The notes under the pieces are model-generated. The model did not search any database. It saw nothing but the letters and a program-made list of their open reading frames with translations, and was not told where the DNA came from. The position numbers and the translations under genes were made by a program. From Sciurus carolinensis (taxonomy: Eukaryota > Chordata > Mammalia > Rodentia > Sciuridae), in assembly GCF_902686445.1 (NCBI RefSeq), contig NC_062222.1, positions 131,819,035 through 131,883,034 on the forward strand: a stretch of DNA of 64,000 nt. The letters run 5' to 3'. Below, piece by piece: positions 23,060 through 33,829 of the stretch; position 1 is the stretch's first letter; each line of letters begins with the position of its first letter.

Positions 23060-23170
23060 GAGAGGTATGACTATTGCCATTTTGTAGGAGTGGTAACTGA
23101 GGCTGAGACGTTAAGCCCTTGTCCAAGATGACATAACTGGTAGGAAGTACTTCTGAAGTTCCTTTCATTT
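23060..23170 (-). repeat. MIR fragment
   Basis: 'gactattgccattttgtaggagtggtaactgaggctgagacgttaagcccttgtccaagatgacataactggtaggaag' (pattern) is the antisense MIR core, in order and readily recognised. Confidence 0.75.
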
Positions 23171-23624
23171 TTTATTTTTAAGTCTTTTTAGTGGATACTT
23201 ACTGATTTTTGTGAGATCATTCTACTTTTAAACTGTGTCTATAGAATACAGCGACTGCTGTTGTGTAATGTATCATTTTATCTTTTAGCATTATGTTAAA
23301 ATTCAATTTAAATTATTACTATTATTATTATTTTGCAGCATACTACATTCAAAGAAACTAGGCTTTAAGATCATGCTAACCTCTGCCCAGTACAAAAGAG
23401 AGGTCTTTCAAGGAGTTCACATATCATACCAAATTACAGATGAACTGTGTCATCAATTTATTAAGCCCCAGAGGAACTAGAAGATACTTCCGGAAAGTTT
23501 TTAATCTCTAGATGTACAATATTTTTTTAAGTAAAAAAAACAAATGCAAGTAGTTGCAAATGCAAAATAAAACACTAACTTATCAATGTATTTAAAATTT
23601 CTACATGTCAAAAACACGTGCTAT

Positions 23625-23710
23625 TGTATATATATACCACAGTCTCTTTATCCATCCATCAATTGAAACAAGATGTATCCCATTTGTTTCCAATAAAAAT
23701 GAATTAAAAA
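23625..23710 (+). mobile_element. 86-bp L1 insertion with inverted 5' part and target duplication
   Basis: The first part (about 23,625-23,672: 'atatataccacagtctcttt', 'atccatccatcaattgaa') is the antisense of the L1 3' UTR. The second part ('ttccaataaaaatgaatt' then A's) is the sense L1 3' end with poly(A). It is flanked by aaaacacgtgctat (23,611-23,624) and aaaacacatgctat (23,711-23,724), differing at one base. A true insertion with a 5' inversion, as made by twin priming. Confidence 0.75.
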
Positions 23711-23724
23711 AAAACACATGCTAT

Positions 23725-24583
23725 ATTTAAATGCAAATAACAAAGTGGGAAATAATTTGCAAAAATAATTCCAAAGTTTGGTGTTCTAAATGGAGAGTTA
23801 AAATTGCTCCCCTTTAACAGGGAATAAATAAAGGATTGATTGAACAAAATGTCTCTCCCAATAAATCTAAAAGGATAATAAGCATAGCAGTAGGAAGAAA
23901 AGTGCTTTTTGTTTGTTTTTCCTTAAAAGCAAGTGGTAAAATTCCTCTTAGGGAAGAGAGCTGTCATTTGTTTAGAAAAAAAAAAAATTCTTAAGTCATC
24001 TAGTTTTGAAAGGCTACATTTTATTTTTTGATCTTTTTCCTTTATGTTTTTATGTATTTGTCATCTCTGCAATGAACTCGTAATATATTTTAAATTTAAA
24101 AAAATATACCAAATAAGCAGTTTTTCTAAAAAGATTCTCCCAGCATAGAATACTGTCTGTTTGGTCACTTCCATCCTGACTTTCTCCTTCACCGGCCTCC
24201 TTATCAAGTCCTTGCAGGAGTGACTTCAGGTTGGTCTCCATAACAACTCCACTTATTATTTGTCAGGGTCATGAGAATTGTTTGGTGCCATTTGGGCAGT
24301 TCTTCTTCCCCGGCATTACCTGGGGCCAACTTGGACCTGGGATCTCCAGGGCAGCTCACTCTCTCAGACAGTAGGGCCGGTGGTGGGCTGTGAGCTCTAC
24401 TGCACCTTTTAGCAAGTCCTCTGGCCTTCTCTGTGAGCCTCTCCATGAAACTGCTTAGGGCTCTTTACATCCTGGTGGTGTGGTACCAAGGAGCACCCCA
24501 AGTACGTGAACAAAGATGTCATGGGTCTCTTATTACTTAGCCTTGTAAGTTAGTAAAGTAGTCAGAGAAAAAGAACCGATGGG

Positions 24584-24584
<1 letters not shown>
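23725..24584. other. No gene recognised
   Basis: AT-rich unique-looking sequence. Minus-strand frames at 24,050-24,446 show no known domain. Confidence 0.4.
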
Positions 24585-24628
<44 letters not shown>

Positions 24629-24652
24629 TGTGTGAGAGAGAGAGAGAGAGAG
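24585..24652. repeat. (TG)n(AG)n compound microsatellite
   Basis: A long TG tract with one TT interruption, followed directly by about nine AG units. It abuts the MER2-type element. Confidence 0.95.
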
Positions 24653-24656
24653 AATT

Positions 24657-24987
24657 CAAATGCTCCTTGATTTATGTGCAGTTATACCTGATAATTGTGT
24701 CATAAATGGAAAATATTATAAGTAAAAAATGAATTTAACACATCAAACCTATCAAACATCATAACAGTCTAACTTTCCATAAATGTGTTCAAAATAGATG
24801 TATATTAAAACATATCTGGGTAAATTATCTATGATGCAGCCTATATTAATATAATATTTAATATCTCATGCAATTTAATGGAATGTTGACCTCAAAGTAG
24901 AAAATAGAATGGTTGTATGGTGTGCTTTTGCGCCACTGTCATGTCAAAAAATCATAATTTGAACAGTGTAAGTCGGGGGTAAGTCTG
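24657..24987 (+). mobile_element. MER2-type non-autonomous DNA transposon
   Basis: The left end 'caaatgctccttgatttatg' and right end 'gtgtaagtcgggggtaagtctg' are diverged inverted termini of MER2 type. Inside are 'aatttaacacatcaaacctatcaaacatcataa' and 'agaatggttgtatggtgtgctttt...cgccactgtcatgtcaaaaaatcataa', the MER2 order. About 330 bp, near the full MER2 length. It has no coding capacity and was moved by a Tigger (pogo-like) transposase; a related autonomous fossil lies at 61,010-63,713. Confidence 0.8.
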
Positions 24988-25531
24988 TGTATCTACCTGT
25001 ATACCTACATCCATAACTCCATATCATGTTAACCATGATAGTCTCGTAGAGTGACTTCTGCATTCTCTTTGTCATGGTCCATGGCTCACCCAGATTCCAA
25101 GGAAATGGAAAGAGACTTCAGATCCTCTGTTCTACCATAGGGAGATATGATGATTTCTCCATATGTGGATCTCTGGTTCCTATCTTATGCTTATTAATTT
25201 AGAATCAGGAAGGTGGAGCCCGGGAATCTGCATTTTTCTGAAGGTGATGATTTCAATCATAAGTTCAAGGACCCATAAACTGGATGGTGGGAGACAGTTT
25301 GCCTATTGGTTTCTGATTCTTCTCCAACATCAGCTGTTAGATTTCTGTATCTAACTGTATCATCTCTGCCCTTATCTTTATTTTCTGCTTTTCTAATCGC
25401 AACTCATTATTGTCATCTTAACAAGAGTTCATCTCATGACACAAAAATATGGCACTTTCTCTTATTTCCTCTTTGGTCATTTTCTTTTTAACTCTGAAAG
25501 TTTCTTTCTTTGTTTAATTTAAAAAATACAC
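24988..25531. other. No gene recognised
   Basis: Ordinary AT-rich sequence between the MER2-type element and the L1. Confidence 0.4.
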
Positions 25532-27236
25532 ATTTTTTATTTTTCCTATATTTTTTATTGGTGCACCATAGTTGTACACAATGGTGGGATTTATTGTCAC
25601 ATAGTCATATGTACACAGTATAACAATACAGTTTAGTCAATATCATTCCCTGTGTTTCCCCTTTTCCTCTCCCTCCTGGTGGTCCCTTCCCTCTACTCTA
25701 CTGTTCTTCCTTCAATTTCCCTGAGATTTCATGCCCCTACTTTTCTTTTCCTTTTCCCTCTCTAGCTTCCACACATGAGAGAAAACAAACAACACTTGAC
25801 TTTCTGAGTTTGGCTTATTTCACTTAACATAATGTTCTCCAGTTGCATATATTTTTCTGCACATGACAGAATTTCATTTTTTTTATGACTGAATAAAGTT
25901 CATTAAGCAATGCTAGAAGCATCACAATACCTGATTTCAAGTTATATGGCAGATCAAAAGTAACAAAGATTGCATGGTACTGGCATAAAACACACACACC
26001 CATGGTCAGAAGAGAAGACACAGAGACAAACCTACACACATGCAGTCATCTGATGCTTGACAAAGGTGCCAGAAACACATGCTGGAGAAAAGATAACAGC
26101 CTTTTAAACAAATGGTGCTGAGAAAACTGGACATCCATATTTAGAAGAATGAGACTAGACCCTAATCTTTCACCCTGCACAAAAGTCAATTCAAAAATGA
26201 ACCAAAAACCTAGGAAGTAGACCAGAAACTACGCAACTCTTAGAAGAAAACATAGGGTCAACGCATTGCACAGGCAAAGACTTTCTCAATCGTACCCCTA
26301 AAACTCAGGAAATAATGCTAAGAGTTAATAGATGGATGAAATCAAATTTAAAGTTTCTGTGCAGCAAAGGAAACAAGAATGTGAAGACAGAGCCTGCAGA
26401 ATGGGAGAAAATCTTTGCTAGCTGCTCTTCTGATAGAGGACTAATATCCAGAATATATGAAGAACTAAAAAACTTAATACCAAAAACATTGATTCAAGGA
26501 ATAAATGCTCAAATGAACTACACACACTTATTTAAAGAAGAGATAAATATGGCCAACAACTACATGAAAAGAACGCTCACCAGGTGTGGTAGTGCATGCC
26601 TGTAATCCCAGTGGTTCCGAAGGCTGAGGCAGGAGGATCGCAAGTTCAATGTCAGCCTCAGCAACTTAGCAAGACTCTAAGCAACTTAGAGAGACCCTGT
26701 CTCTAAATATAAAAATAAAAAGGGTTGGGAATGTGGCTCAGTGCTGAGCATCCCTGGGTTCAATCCATGGTACCAAAAAAACAAAAAATGAAAAACAAGA
26801 CAAAACAAAAGAACCAAAATTCATCATCATTAGCAATTATGGGAATACACATCAAAACTACAGAGATTTCACCTCATACCAGTCAGAATGGCAGCCATCC
26901 AGAACACTAACACTAATGCGTGCTGAAGAGGATGTGAAGGAATCCCACTGTTGGTGGGATTGTAAACGAGTACAACCACTATGGATATCAGTATGGGGGT
27001 TCCTCAAAAGACTAGGCATGGAGCCACCACATGACCCTCCCATACCACTCTTTGGTATTTATCCTGAAGAATTAAAGGTACCCTATGACAGTGATCCATG
27101 CATGCCCGTAGCAGCACAATTCACAATAGTCAAACTGTGGAACCAACTTAGATGTCCATCAACGAATGAATGAATAAAATAATATGGTATACATATATAT
27201 ATCTACAATGGAGTTTTATTCAACCATGAAAGATTT
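25532..27236 (-). mobile_element. L1 LINE with 5' inversion (twin-priming structure)
   Basis: 25,532-25,905 is the antisense L1 3' UTR ('cattttttatttttcctata' ... 'gagtttggcttatttcactt' ... 'ttatgactgaataaagttcatt'). At about 25,906 the orientation flips: to 27,236 the + strand is sense L1 from ORF2 C-terminal sequence ('agaagcatcacaatacctga', 'cagaatggcagccatccaga', 'gatgtccatcaacgaatgaa') into the early 3' UTR ('acaatggagttttattcaac'). The two arms overlap over roughly 28 bp. The ORF2 part is broken by stops and a SINE, so nothing functional remains. A degenerate target duplication may be 'tttaatttaaaaaatacac' against 'tttacatttaaaataactt'. Confidence 0.8.
26581..26805 (+). mobile_element. 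B1-ID composite SINE inside L1
   Basis: 'caggtgtggtagtgcatgcc', 'ggctgaggcaggaggatcgcaag', 'gtcagcctcagcaacttagc', then the ID half 'gggttgggaatgtggctcag', 'gcatccctgggttcaatcca' and an A-rich tail. It is flanked by 'aaaagaacgctcac' (26,567-26,580) and 'aaaagaaccaaaattc' (from 26,806), a diverged target duplication. It interrupts L1 sequence that continues on the other side. Confidence 0.92.
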
Positions 27237-29425
27237 TAAACAAACTTTTACATTTAAAATAACTTACAGAAAAACTGCAAAAAATAGTGGAGAATTCCCA
27301 TATACTTCTCACCCACTTTTTCCTGTCTCTGTCGTTTGAACGTGGTGCATCTGGAAAGACTGAGGAGTTTGCATTGGTACAAAAGAATTCACCTCTGTGG
27401 AATTTTCCTTTCAAACACTGAGCATGTTCTGATCATAGGGGTAAAAACAGACAAACCCCAACTAAGGGTCATTCTGCTAAGTGCTTGAATCATAATCATC
27501 AAAGTTGTCAAGATCTTAAAAACAAAGAAAGCAAGAGTTACTCATAGATCAGGGGAGACTAAGACACAGTGAGGAATAAATTTACTTCTTGGGTTTGATC
27601 TTGTAATATGAAAAGAGGCATTATGGAAAAACTAGTTAGATGAAGACTATAGTTTGGGGAATACTTTTTGTACCAATGCAAACTACTCATACTCATCACG
27701 GACAGGCCTTCAACTCTCCACGCTATTCCTTGAAGTGAGTCCCTAAGACCAGCCCCCATTGAAGGGGAAGGGAATTAAGTTCCACCTTCTGGGGAGGGGA
27801 GTATATTGTTAGAGTTCTTTTGTAAGAAAGATTCCAGATACATGTTTAAACTTTTAAATTGAGGAACTTTCAAAGTATGACATTGCATAAAATGAAAAGT
27901 CATGATCGTGTAGCTCAGAACAAAAAAGTTCCACTTCCTCCAACCTGTGCAATAATGACACACCTTCCTTCCTTACCGAGACCGAGAGCAGGGTGCTGTC
28001 TTTAGTACCTACTCAACTGTCATATGCTGTTTTGATAAAGGTTACTTCCTGAAGTCTGAGGGTCCCCAGTCGGGCTGCCCAAACCAGACCTTCAGCCAAG
28101 GGAGAGACCTTGCCATGGAGAGTACAATTGCCAGCATTTCTATGGAAACTGGAGCACAAAGGGGCTGCTTGCCTAGAGAGGTCTGTTTATTTTATTTAAA
28201 AAAAAAAAAAAAACTATCAAGAGCAACCTTTTGAGATGTGACATTCTGTTTTCACAAGCACACTCAAGGTGTCAGACAGAACCCAATTTTATATTCCTTG
28301 AAAACAGAGCACACTGTAGTGCCGGACTTTTCAACATGTCACTTTCAACCAATTTTATGTACAAATGGGTTACAGTCCCGAGAAAATGTTCAGAAAAAGA
28401 GGAAACCGTTTCAAAAAGGAGTATTAAGTATTATTACATTGAAAGCCATTCAGGGTAGAAAGCCTTCCCACCTGGTCTCCAACCTTTCCAGGGACCAAGG
28501 AACCAGAGGGTTAGTACGACATGGAGGAGCCCCACCTTCAAGGCTAGAGCTCAGGGGAGCTGCACATTAACTTGGTCGTTCATCTCCCCTCCTCTGAACT
28601 CAGGATCCCTTTGGCGATGTGATCTCAGAGTCGCTTTCATAGGCACCCTTGGTCCCCTGCCCTCTGTGGTCAGTCTCAATTCTCTCCAGTATGGCTCCAG
28701 GATGCACATGATTGCCCTGAGACCAGATCTTCAGACCCGGGGAGAATTTATTACACGAGGTTTATTGAGAAATGCTGGATTACAGGATATTCCAGTAGTC
28801 ATTTCCATCTTAAAAATAATATATTCATTTAGAGAACCAAAGACCTGCTTCTTAGATCTGTCACTTTAAAATATGCCCCACCTCACACCAATGCAGCTTT
28901 GATGCAACCACGTCTGCGCAGCAGCTTTCAAGGTTGTGTCAAGACAAGAAGCCAGGATAATTTAAAGCGACAGGGCCAATTTTAAAACAGAGGCCCACTG
29001 TTTCTTATTTTGAGGACTGGAATCCAACTGAGGTACTTTGTGGCCTCTGGAGCTTCTTAGGAAGTTTCTCAGGTTTTACTCTATTCCCAGGAAAATGAAA
29101 CTTTCCACCAACAGCATAGATGGATATCAGAGACTTAAAAACCATGGCTACCAGGTGAATCGAATGAGGCTCTTGTTGACTCCTCTGTTCTTGACAGACT
29201 CCTTTCACATCTTTTATATTTTATAGACATATGTTCTGTATGCAAATATTCTGTAGTTAAAATATGAAATGTCCTAATGTTTATCTTGCTGTCTTATTGA
29301 AGTGAGAATCAGAAATGAAACCACCAAGCCCAACTCAAGGGGACATTCGGACTCAGGTCGGGAAGCTCTCTTTCCTTCCTACATAGTTTCTCTTGCTCTG
29401 TGGGGCAGGGACACCCGGTCTAGTA
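27237..29425. other. No gene recognised; A15 run
   Basis: No repeat core is assignable across 2.2 kb. A poly(A) run lies at about 28,197-28,213. The section 28,860-29,000 ('ccaatgcagctttgatgcaa', 'gcgcagcagctttcaaggtt') is repeat-free, CpG-bearing, and could be a short conserved element. Short frames here have no known motif. Confidence 0.35.
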
Positions 29426-29845
29426 TCTTGAATGGCATCCCCCCAAATCTATGCTCAAATACTAACCATTAGCATTTCTGAACATGACTTTGTTTGGAAA
29501 AGGGATCTTCGCAAATGTAATTGCGGTAAGGGCTTTAAGATGGATTCATCCTTAATTAACCGCATGAGCTCTGAATCAGGCGACCTTGCATTCTTAGAAG
29601 AGACAGAAGAGGAGAAGACTTAGAGACAGAGGAGAATGGCAAGAATACCCATGGGAAGACGGAGGCGTAGATTGGAGGGATGCTTTCGTAAGGCAAGTGG
29701 CACCTGGAGTTGCCTGAATCAGGGAGGGATGTGGCAGGATTCTTCCTCAAGGACTGCAAAGGGAACTAACCCCACCGGCACCTTCAATTCAGATTTCTGG
29801 CTCCAGAACTGGGAAAGAGTATATGCCTCTTGCTTTTAGCCACAT
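29426..29845 (+). mobile_element. MLT1-type MaLR LTR
   Basis: 'gaatggcatccccccaaatc', 'aacatgactttgtttggaaaagggatcttcgcaaatgtaattgcggtaag', 'agaagagacagaagaggag', 'gggaagacggaggcgtagattggagggatgc', 'ggcacctggagttgcctgaatcag', then 'tctggctccagaactgggaaagagt'. The full MLT1 order. Confidence 0.8.
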
Positions 29846-30051
29846 GTCCTGGATAGCTCGCCACCTCAAACGCTATGTTCTCTGCGACATTCTTATCAAC
29901 ACTGCTCCTTGACAACACTCGTCTCATTCATTCTCTTGGTTCTTACTGTAGTCTAACTCTGGGCATATAAACACCAGTAAGGTGAGCAAGTTGGTGACTT
30001 CGAGGAGTTTACTTTCTGGAAACGGTTGGGGAAGGAGTGGAGAGTCTGGGG

Positions 30052-30262
30052 CAGGTATTCTCAACCTCAGCACGGCGGACGTTTGAGATGGATGCATTTG
30101 TATTGTCGGGGCTACTCTGTGCATTGTAGGATGTTTAGCCACAATCTGGGCTCTAGCAGGGATGGCTGTGGCAAGTCCACTAGAGGACAGTAGTAAATCT
30201 GCTCCCCTCCACATGACAATGCAAAACGTATCCAGACATCGTCAATGTGTACCGCGTGGGGA
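30052..30262 (+). mobile_element. MER5A-like hAT MITE
   Basis: Begins 'caggtattctcaacctcagcac', includes 'ctctgtgcattgtaggatgtttagcca' and 'ctctagcagggatggctg', and ends near 'tatccagacatcgtcaatgtgta'. This matches the MER5A order (non-autonomous hAT-Charlie, about 190 bp). No coding capacity. Confidence 0.75.
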
Positions 30263-31273
30263 AGGAGAGCTGTGCCTGGTGTGAGCACCCTCCGGCCCAG
30301 GGTTACCTGGAGAGCATCGGAAGGCTTTCCTGCTTCTCAGATCTGGTGCCCCTTCTCCTGCATTCCTATGGCATGTCCACACCTTGGTTAAAACAAACAG
30401 TGTGTCTCTGGATTTGTCAGTCGGCACCTCTGCTTTCCTGATGAACTTGGAGTTTTATAAGAAGAGGAGTGTGTCTGTATGTCCCTATTATCCCCCACAC
30501 CTAAGGTTTGTTGTGACAGGAAGGAAACTCACCGTGTCACGTTGGGAGGCCCCAAAGACAGATGTGCAAGGCCCAGCAACTGAACACTTCATTACTAGAA
30601 AGGGCTTTGTCCCCACACCTCAGCGTAGCCTCCTGGAGAGCAGGGCTGGGCCTCATGTGGACCACAAAGACTTCTTTTGTAGCCCTGGCCTGAGGCCAGC
30701 ATTTCAAGCAGCCTGAGCTCCTTCTGAGGTCCTTCTTCCCAAGGCTGGCCTTTCCCAAGCTTGCTCTGACGCTCAGTAGTCCCTTGAGATGGTCTTGAAG
30801 GAAGGGTCTTCGTGGTCATAGACACTGAAGAAAGCTTTCCCTCCTAGAAACTCACAGTGTGCATCAGTACAGATGGAAGGGTGAGAAAGGAAATGTGCTA
30901 CACACGATTTAGATCAGTTTCCTGAACTTCCTGGACCTTTAAGCACCTACGGAATCTGTGATGTCCTGAATATATCTGGAGAAATATGAATTTAAATGAG
31001 TATCAGAATCTTATCCAGGTAAAACTTCAGTTGTACACTGACCTCTGTGTTTTTACCTTGAGATTTAAATTGACATCTAGAAATTGAGGTTTCACATACA
31101 CATAGGTCTGGAAGCTTCTCTAACTTTTCCTGTTGGGTACAAATTATCTGGAACTGGATGGCGTCTGCTCAGTTTGAATGGGAAAAATGCCCTTCAGTGC
31201 ACCCCATCCCCCACCATTCTCTCTCATTACCCTGACAGATGCCTTCTGTGCTGTATGCTTGTTCTCACTGCAG
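30263..31273. other. No gene recognised
   Basis: Unique-looking sequence leading to the candidate exon. Several short overlapping frames have no known motif. The last 60 bases form a good pyrimidine-rich 3' splice region ('gtgctgtatgcttgttctcactgcag'). Confidence 0.4.
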
Positions 31274-31389
31274 GTGAAACACACTCTTAGCAATGGAGAT
31301 AAGGAGAGAGGCTGGGAGGCCATGTTCAAGACCAAGGAAGCAGACGTCTCTGTTGTCTCACACCTGGGCAACATCACTGCTACACTGAG
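31274..31389 (+). CDS. Candidate coding exon, unidentified protein
   Basis: A 116-bp interval after a strong acceptor (pyrimidine tract, then CTGCAG at 31,268-31,273), ending CTGAG before GTTGGT, a possible weak donor. The frame is open throughout in phase 0 and gives 38 residues plus two bases. The translation is protein-like: 'VKHTLSNGDKERGWEAMFKT', then 'KEADVSVVSHLGNITATLR'. It has balanced charge, a Trp, alternating hydrophobic residues typical of beta strands, and an N-glycosylation sequon (NIT). This would suit a secreted or membrane protein ectodomain. I do not recognise the gene. No partner exon is identified in the window, so introns would be long. Chance remains possible. Confidence 0.45.
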
Positions 31390-33328
31390 GTTGGTGTGCT
31401 TTCTGTAGTGAGAAACGGCAAAGGGACAAGAGCAAAACTCATTAAGGAAATAAAAATCCTTTTTCTTTTAAGACCTGAAATTGCACATCTAAGCGTCAGG
31501 ATTCCTACCAGAAGTGAGCACTACCAACTTTAGTCCTTAGGGAAGTTCCCACAGCAGTGAGGGAACTTTGGGGACAGTATCATTGGGTAGTTGGATATGG
31601 TGCAAGATGCTTTCTTTCTGCTGAACAGAGTGATAGGGGCCCAAGGCAAGAGATTGGGAAGTGTAGGGTGTGTTTGCTGTGTTTGTGGCAAGAAGTCGTG
31701 ATGGGTATGTGAATGTGTTTGCCCATAGTCTCTCTCTATATATATATTTCACTATGTACCATGTGCACCCTGAACATAAGCCATGGAAGAAGAAGTTGTT
31801 CAGGGGCGGTAGGGTGAGGGTGAGGCAACAGACCCTGAATGGAAATGGGCATACCAAAGGTATCATGGACGCAGGGCCAGTGGGTTGGAGAAGGATAGCA
31901 GATTCTGGGTTACTTTCAATGCCTAAATATCAGACAGATTTATTCACATCAAGGTGCAATGAAAGTTAGATAACTAGAAAGACTTAAGTCAAAGAAGGTC
32001 TGTGACGAGGAGTGGAGGTAGCCGAGTGGTAGAAATCCCCTTTGTGTCCCTCTAAGCTAGCCTAAGGGACCATGGGGACACAAACCAGTCAGACATCTGG
32101 ACTTGGGTGTCAAGGACAATGACAACACTCTTCCTAATTGAGCCTGGCTTTATGAAGTTGTTCACTTTTCCCTGAAAGAGTTAACGGGACTCCTTATTGT
32201 GACCAGTGCAATTAAAACGTCATTCAGACCCTCAGCTCTGGATTTTAAAGGACCTCAAATAAGACCTCGTGGGCCCTTTAGGGAATGAGATAACGTTGTT
32301 ACTGGTGTGAAAGGAGGGTGAGGGAGCAGAGGGTCACGATCTAACCCAGGGAAGATAAATCGTCCTGTGCCGAGCAGAGGCCTGGCCATCTCCCTGTGAT
32401 GTGGACTTTATATACAGAATCTGACTTGAGATTCGTTAAACTGCTCCCATTTTAGCCACCAGTGCCCATGGAGGCAGATCTGTGCAATCTCATGTTCCAG
32501 GAAGTCAACGTAGCTTCGCAGGCCAATGAAATTGATTGGTCTGACAGGAACGCACAAACACGGGGTCGTGGGCTGCACCGCACGCCCCCACCATGTTTAT
32601 TTAGGAGTGGAGGTCCATTAAGTGCTCTGCGATGGTCTTCTGATAACTCCTCCACCTTGAGGGCTGGCGGGACTGGCTGGCTGCCCTCAAATGTGACAGC
32701 TGACATTTTTGCATACACTCAGAGATGGGCTTGTCCACCACCAGGCAGAGGACGGAAAGCACACGTCCTCAAGTTGTGGCCTCTCTAGCTCCTGCTCAGG
32801 CAGAAGTGGTTTTCTTCAGAGTTGTCAGTTTATGTAGAAGGCCTCTTTCTCCTGTGAGAACTGTAAAACCTGGCATTCGAGACCCGGAACGGGAGGGAAA
32901 GCGGACTCACTGCATGTGTAAGACAAAACAAAAACACGTGATAAGTGCAGGAATTTATCAATAGTGTAAACTGTGAGAGATACGGAAGTGAGGCAGAGAC
33001 CTCAAATTCTTCACCGTCTTCAGCTTGGATTTATTAGCAGCCAAGTCTCCAAAGCTTTGGAGAGAGGATTGTGCTTTTGAGGCCACGGCTGACCCCCAAG
33101 TTGTATATCTGGTTTGTTCCCTCCAAACATCCCAGTGGTTTCCTGCCCTAACCTCATCTTTATGCCTTTATTCATTGTCCTCTTTCCCCCCAGGCTAAAA
33201 GTGACCCATCTTTGTTCTTATTTTCATTAATTCATTTCTTTTCCCCGTGCTAACCACATGTCTGGACATGCCTGGGTGCAGGAAATACTGCAGAGTGTGA
33301 TGGGCTGACAGATCTGACTCCATGAGAA
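31390..33328. other. No second exon or repeat recognised
   Basis: A largely repeat-free 1.9 kb after the candidate exon. 32,200-32,560 is moderately CpG-containing and unique-looking. Overlapping frames on both strands at 32,452-32,788 do not show codon-like bias by eye. Confidence 0.35.
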
Positions 33329-33819
33329 TGTTATAGGCCAGACTCTAAGGGAAATGACTAAACAGACTCCATTTTGCTCTGAGACTCCATGTTATGTAGG
33401 AAATAAGCTTCTCCCATGGGAACACCCTGCCTCTGAGCCCATCATCAGTTACTTGGTGTGACATGTTTAATAATATACAATGGCAACTCCTATGTAGTAA
33501 AGAATTGCTCTCTTTTGATTCCTATTGCTCCTAAACAATGTATCATGTGAACAGTGATTGTGTGGATGTTAGTAACCATTCTTTAGTTTGTACCTAGGTA
33601 AGGGTTATTTTGACCCACTTCCCCCTCTGTCGATGATCTCATGATGTTAATGTGTAATTTCGAATCATAGCAACAGGCACTTATGATTAATGTGAATTTT
33701 GGTATAAGAACCCCTACAACCTTGTGGTCAGGGCTGTTCTCCCAATAGCCATTTTTGGGGGCAAAAATCACATTAATCATAAGTGGGAGCAATGGCAAAA
33801 TGGAGTCTGGCCTATAACA
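33329..33819 (+). mobile_element. LTR-like element with long inverted termini
   Basis: Begins TGTTATAGGCCAGACTC and ends GAGTCTGGCCTATAACA, 17-bp perfect inverted ends with TG...CA limits. The middle looks like a retroviral LTR: 'agactccattttgctctgag', a TATA-like 'ggtataagaacccctacaac', then 'gtcagggctgttctcccaat'. A second inverted pair of about 25 bp (33,678-33,702 and 33,761-33,785) surrounds the TATA-like region. 'gagaa' occurs just outside both ends (33,324-33,328; 33,822-33,826). It is non-coding; I infer an endogenous retrovirus solo LTR with an internal inverted duplication. Confidence 0.5.
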
Positions 33820-33829
33820 CCGAGAACTT

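Noticed and set aside
26315..26605. 96-codon + frame that looks protein-like
   Set aside because: It is a piece of decayed L1 ORF2 C-terminal sequence running into a SINE, so it is not an independent gene.
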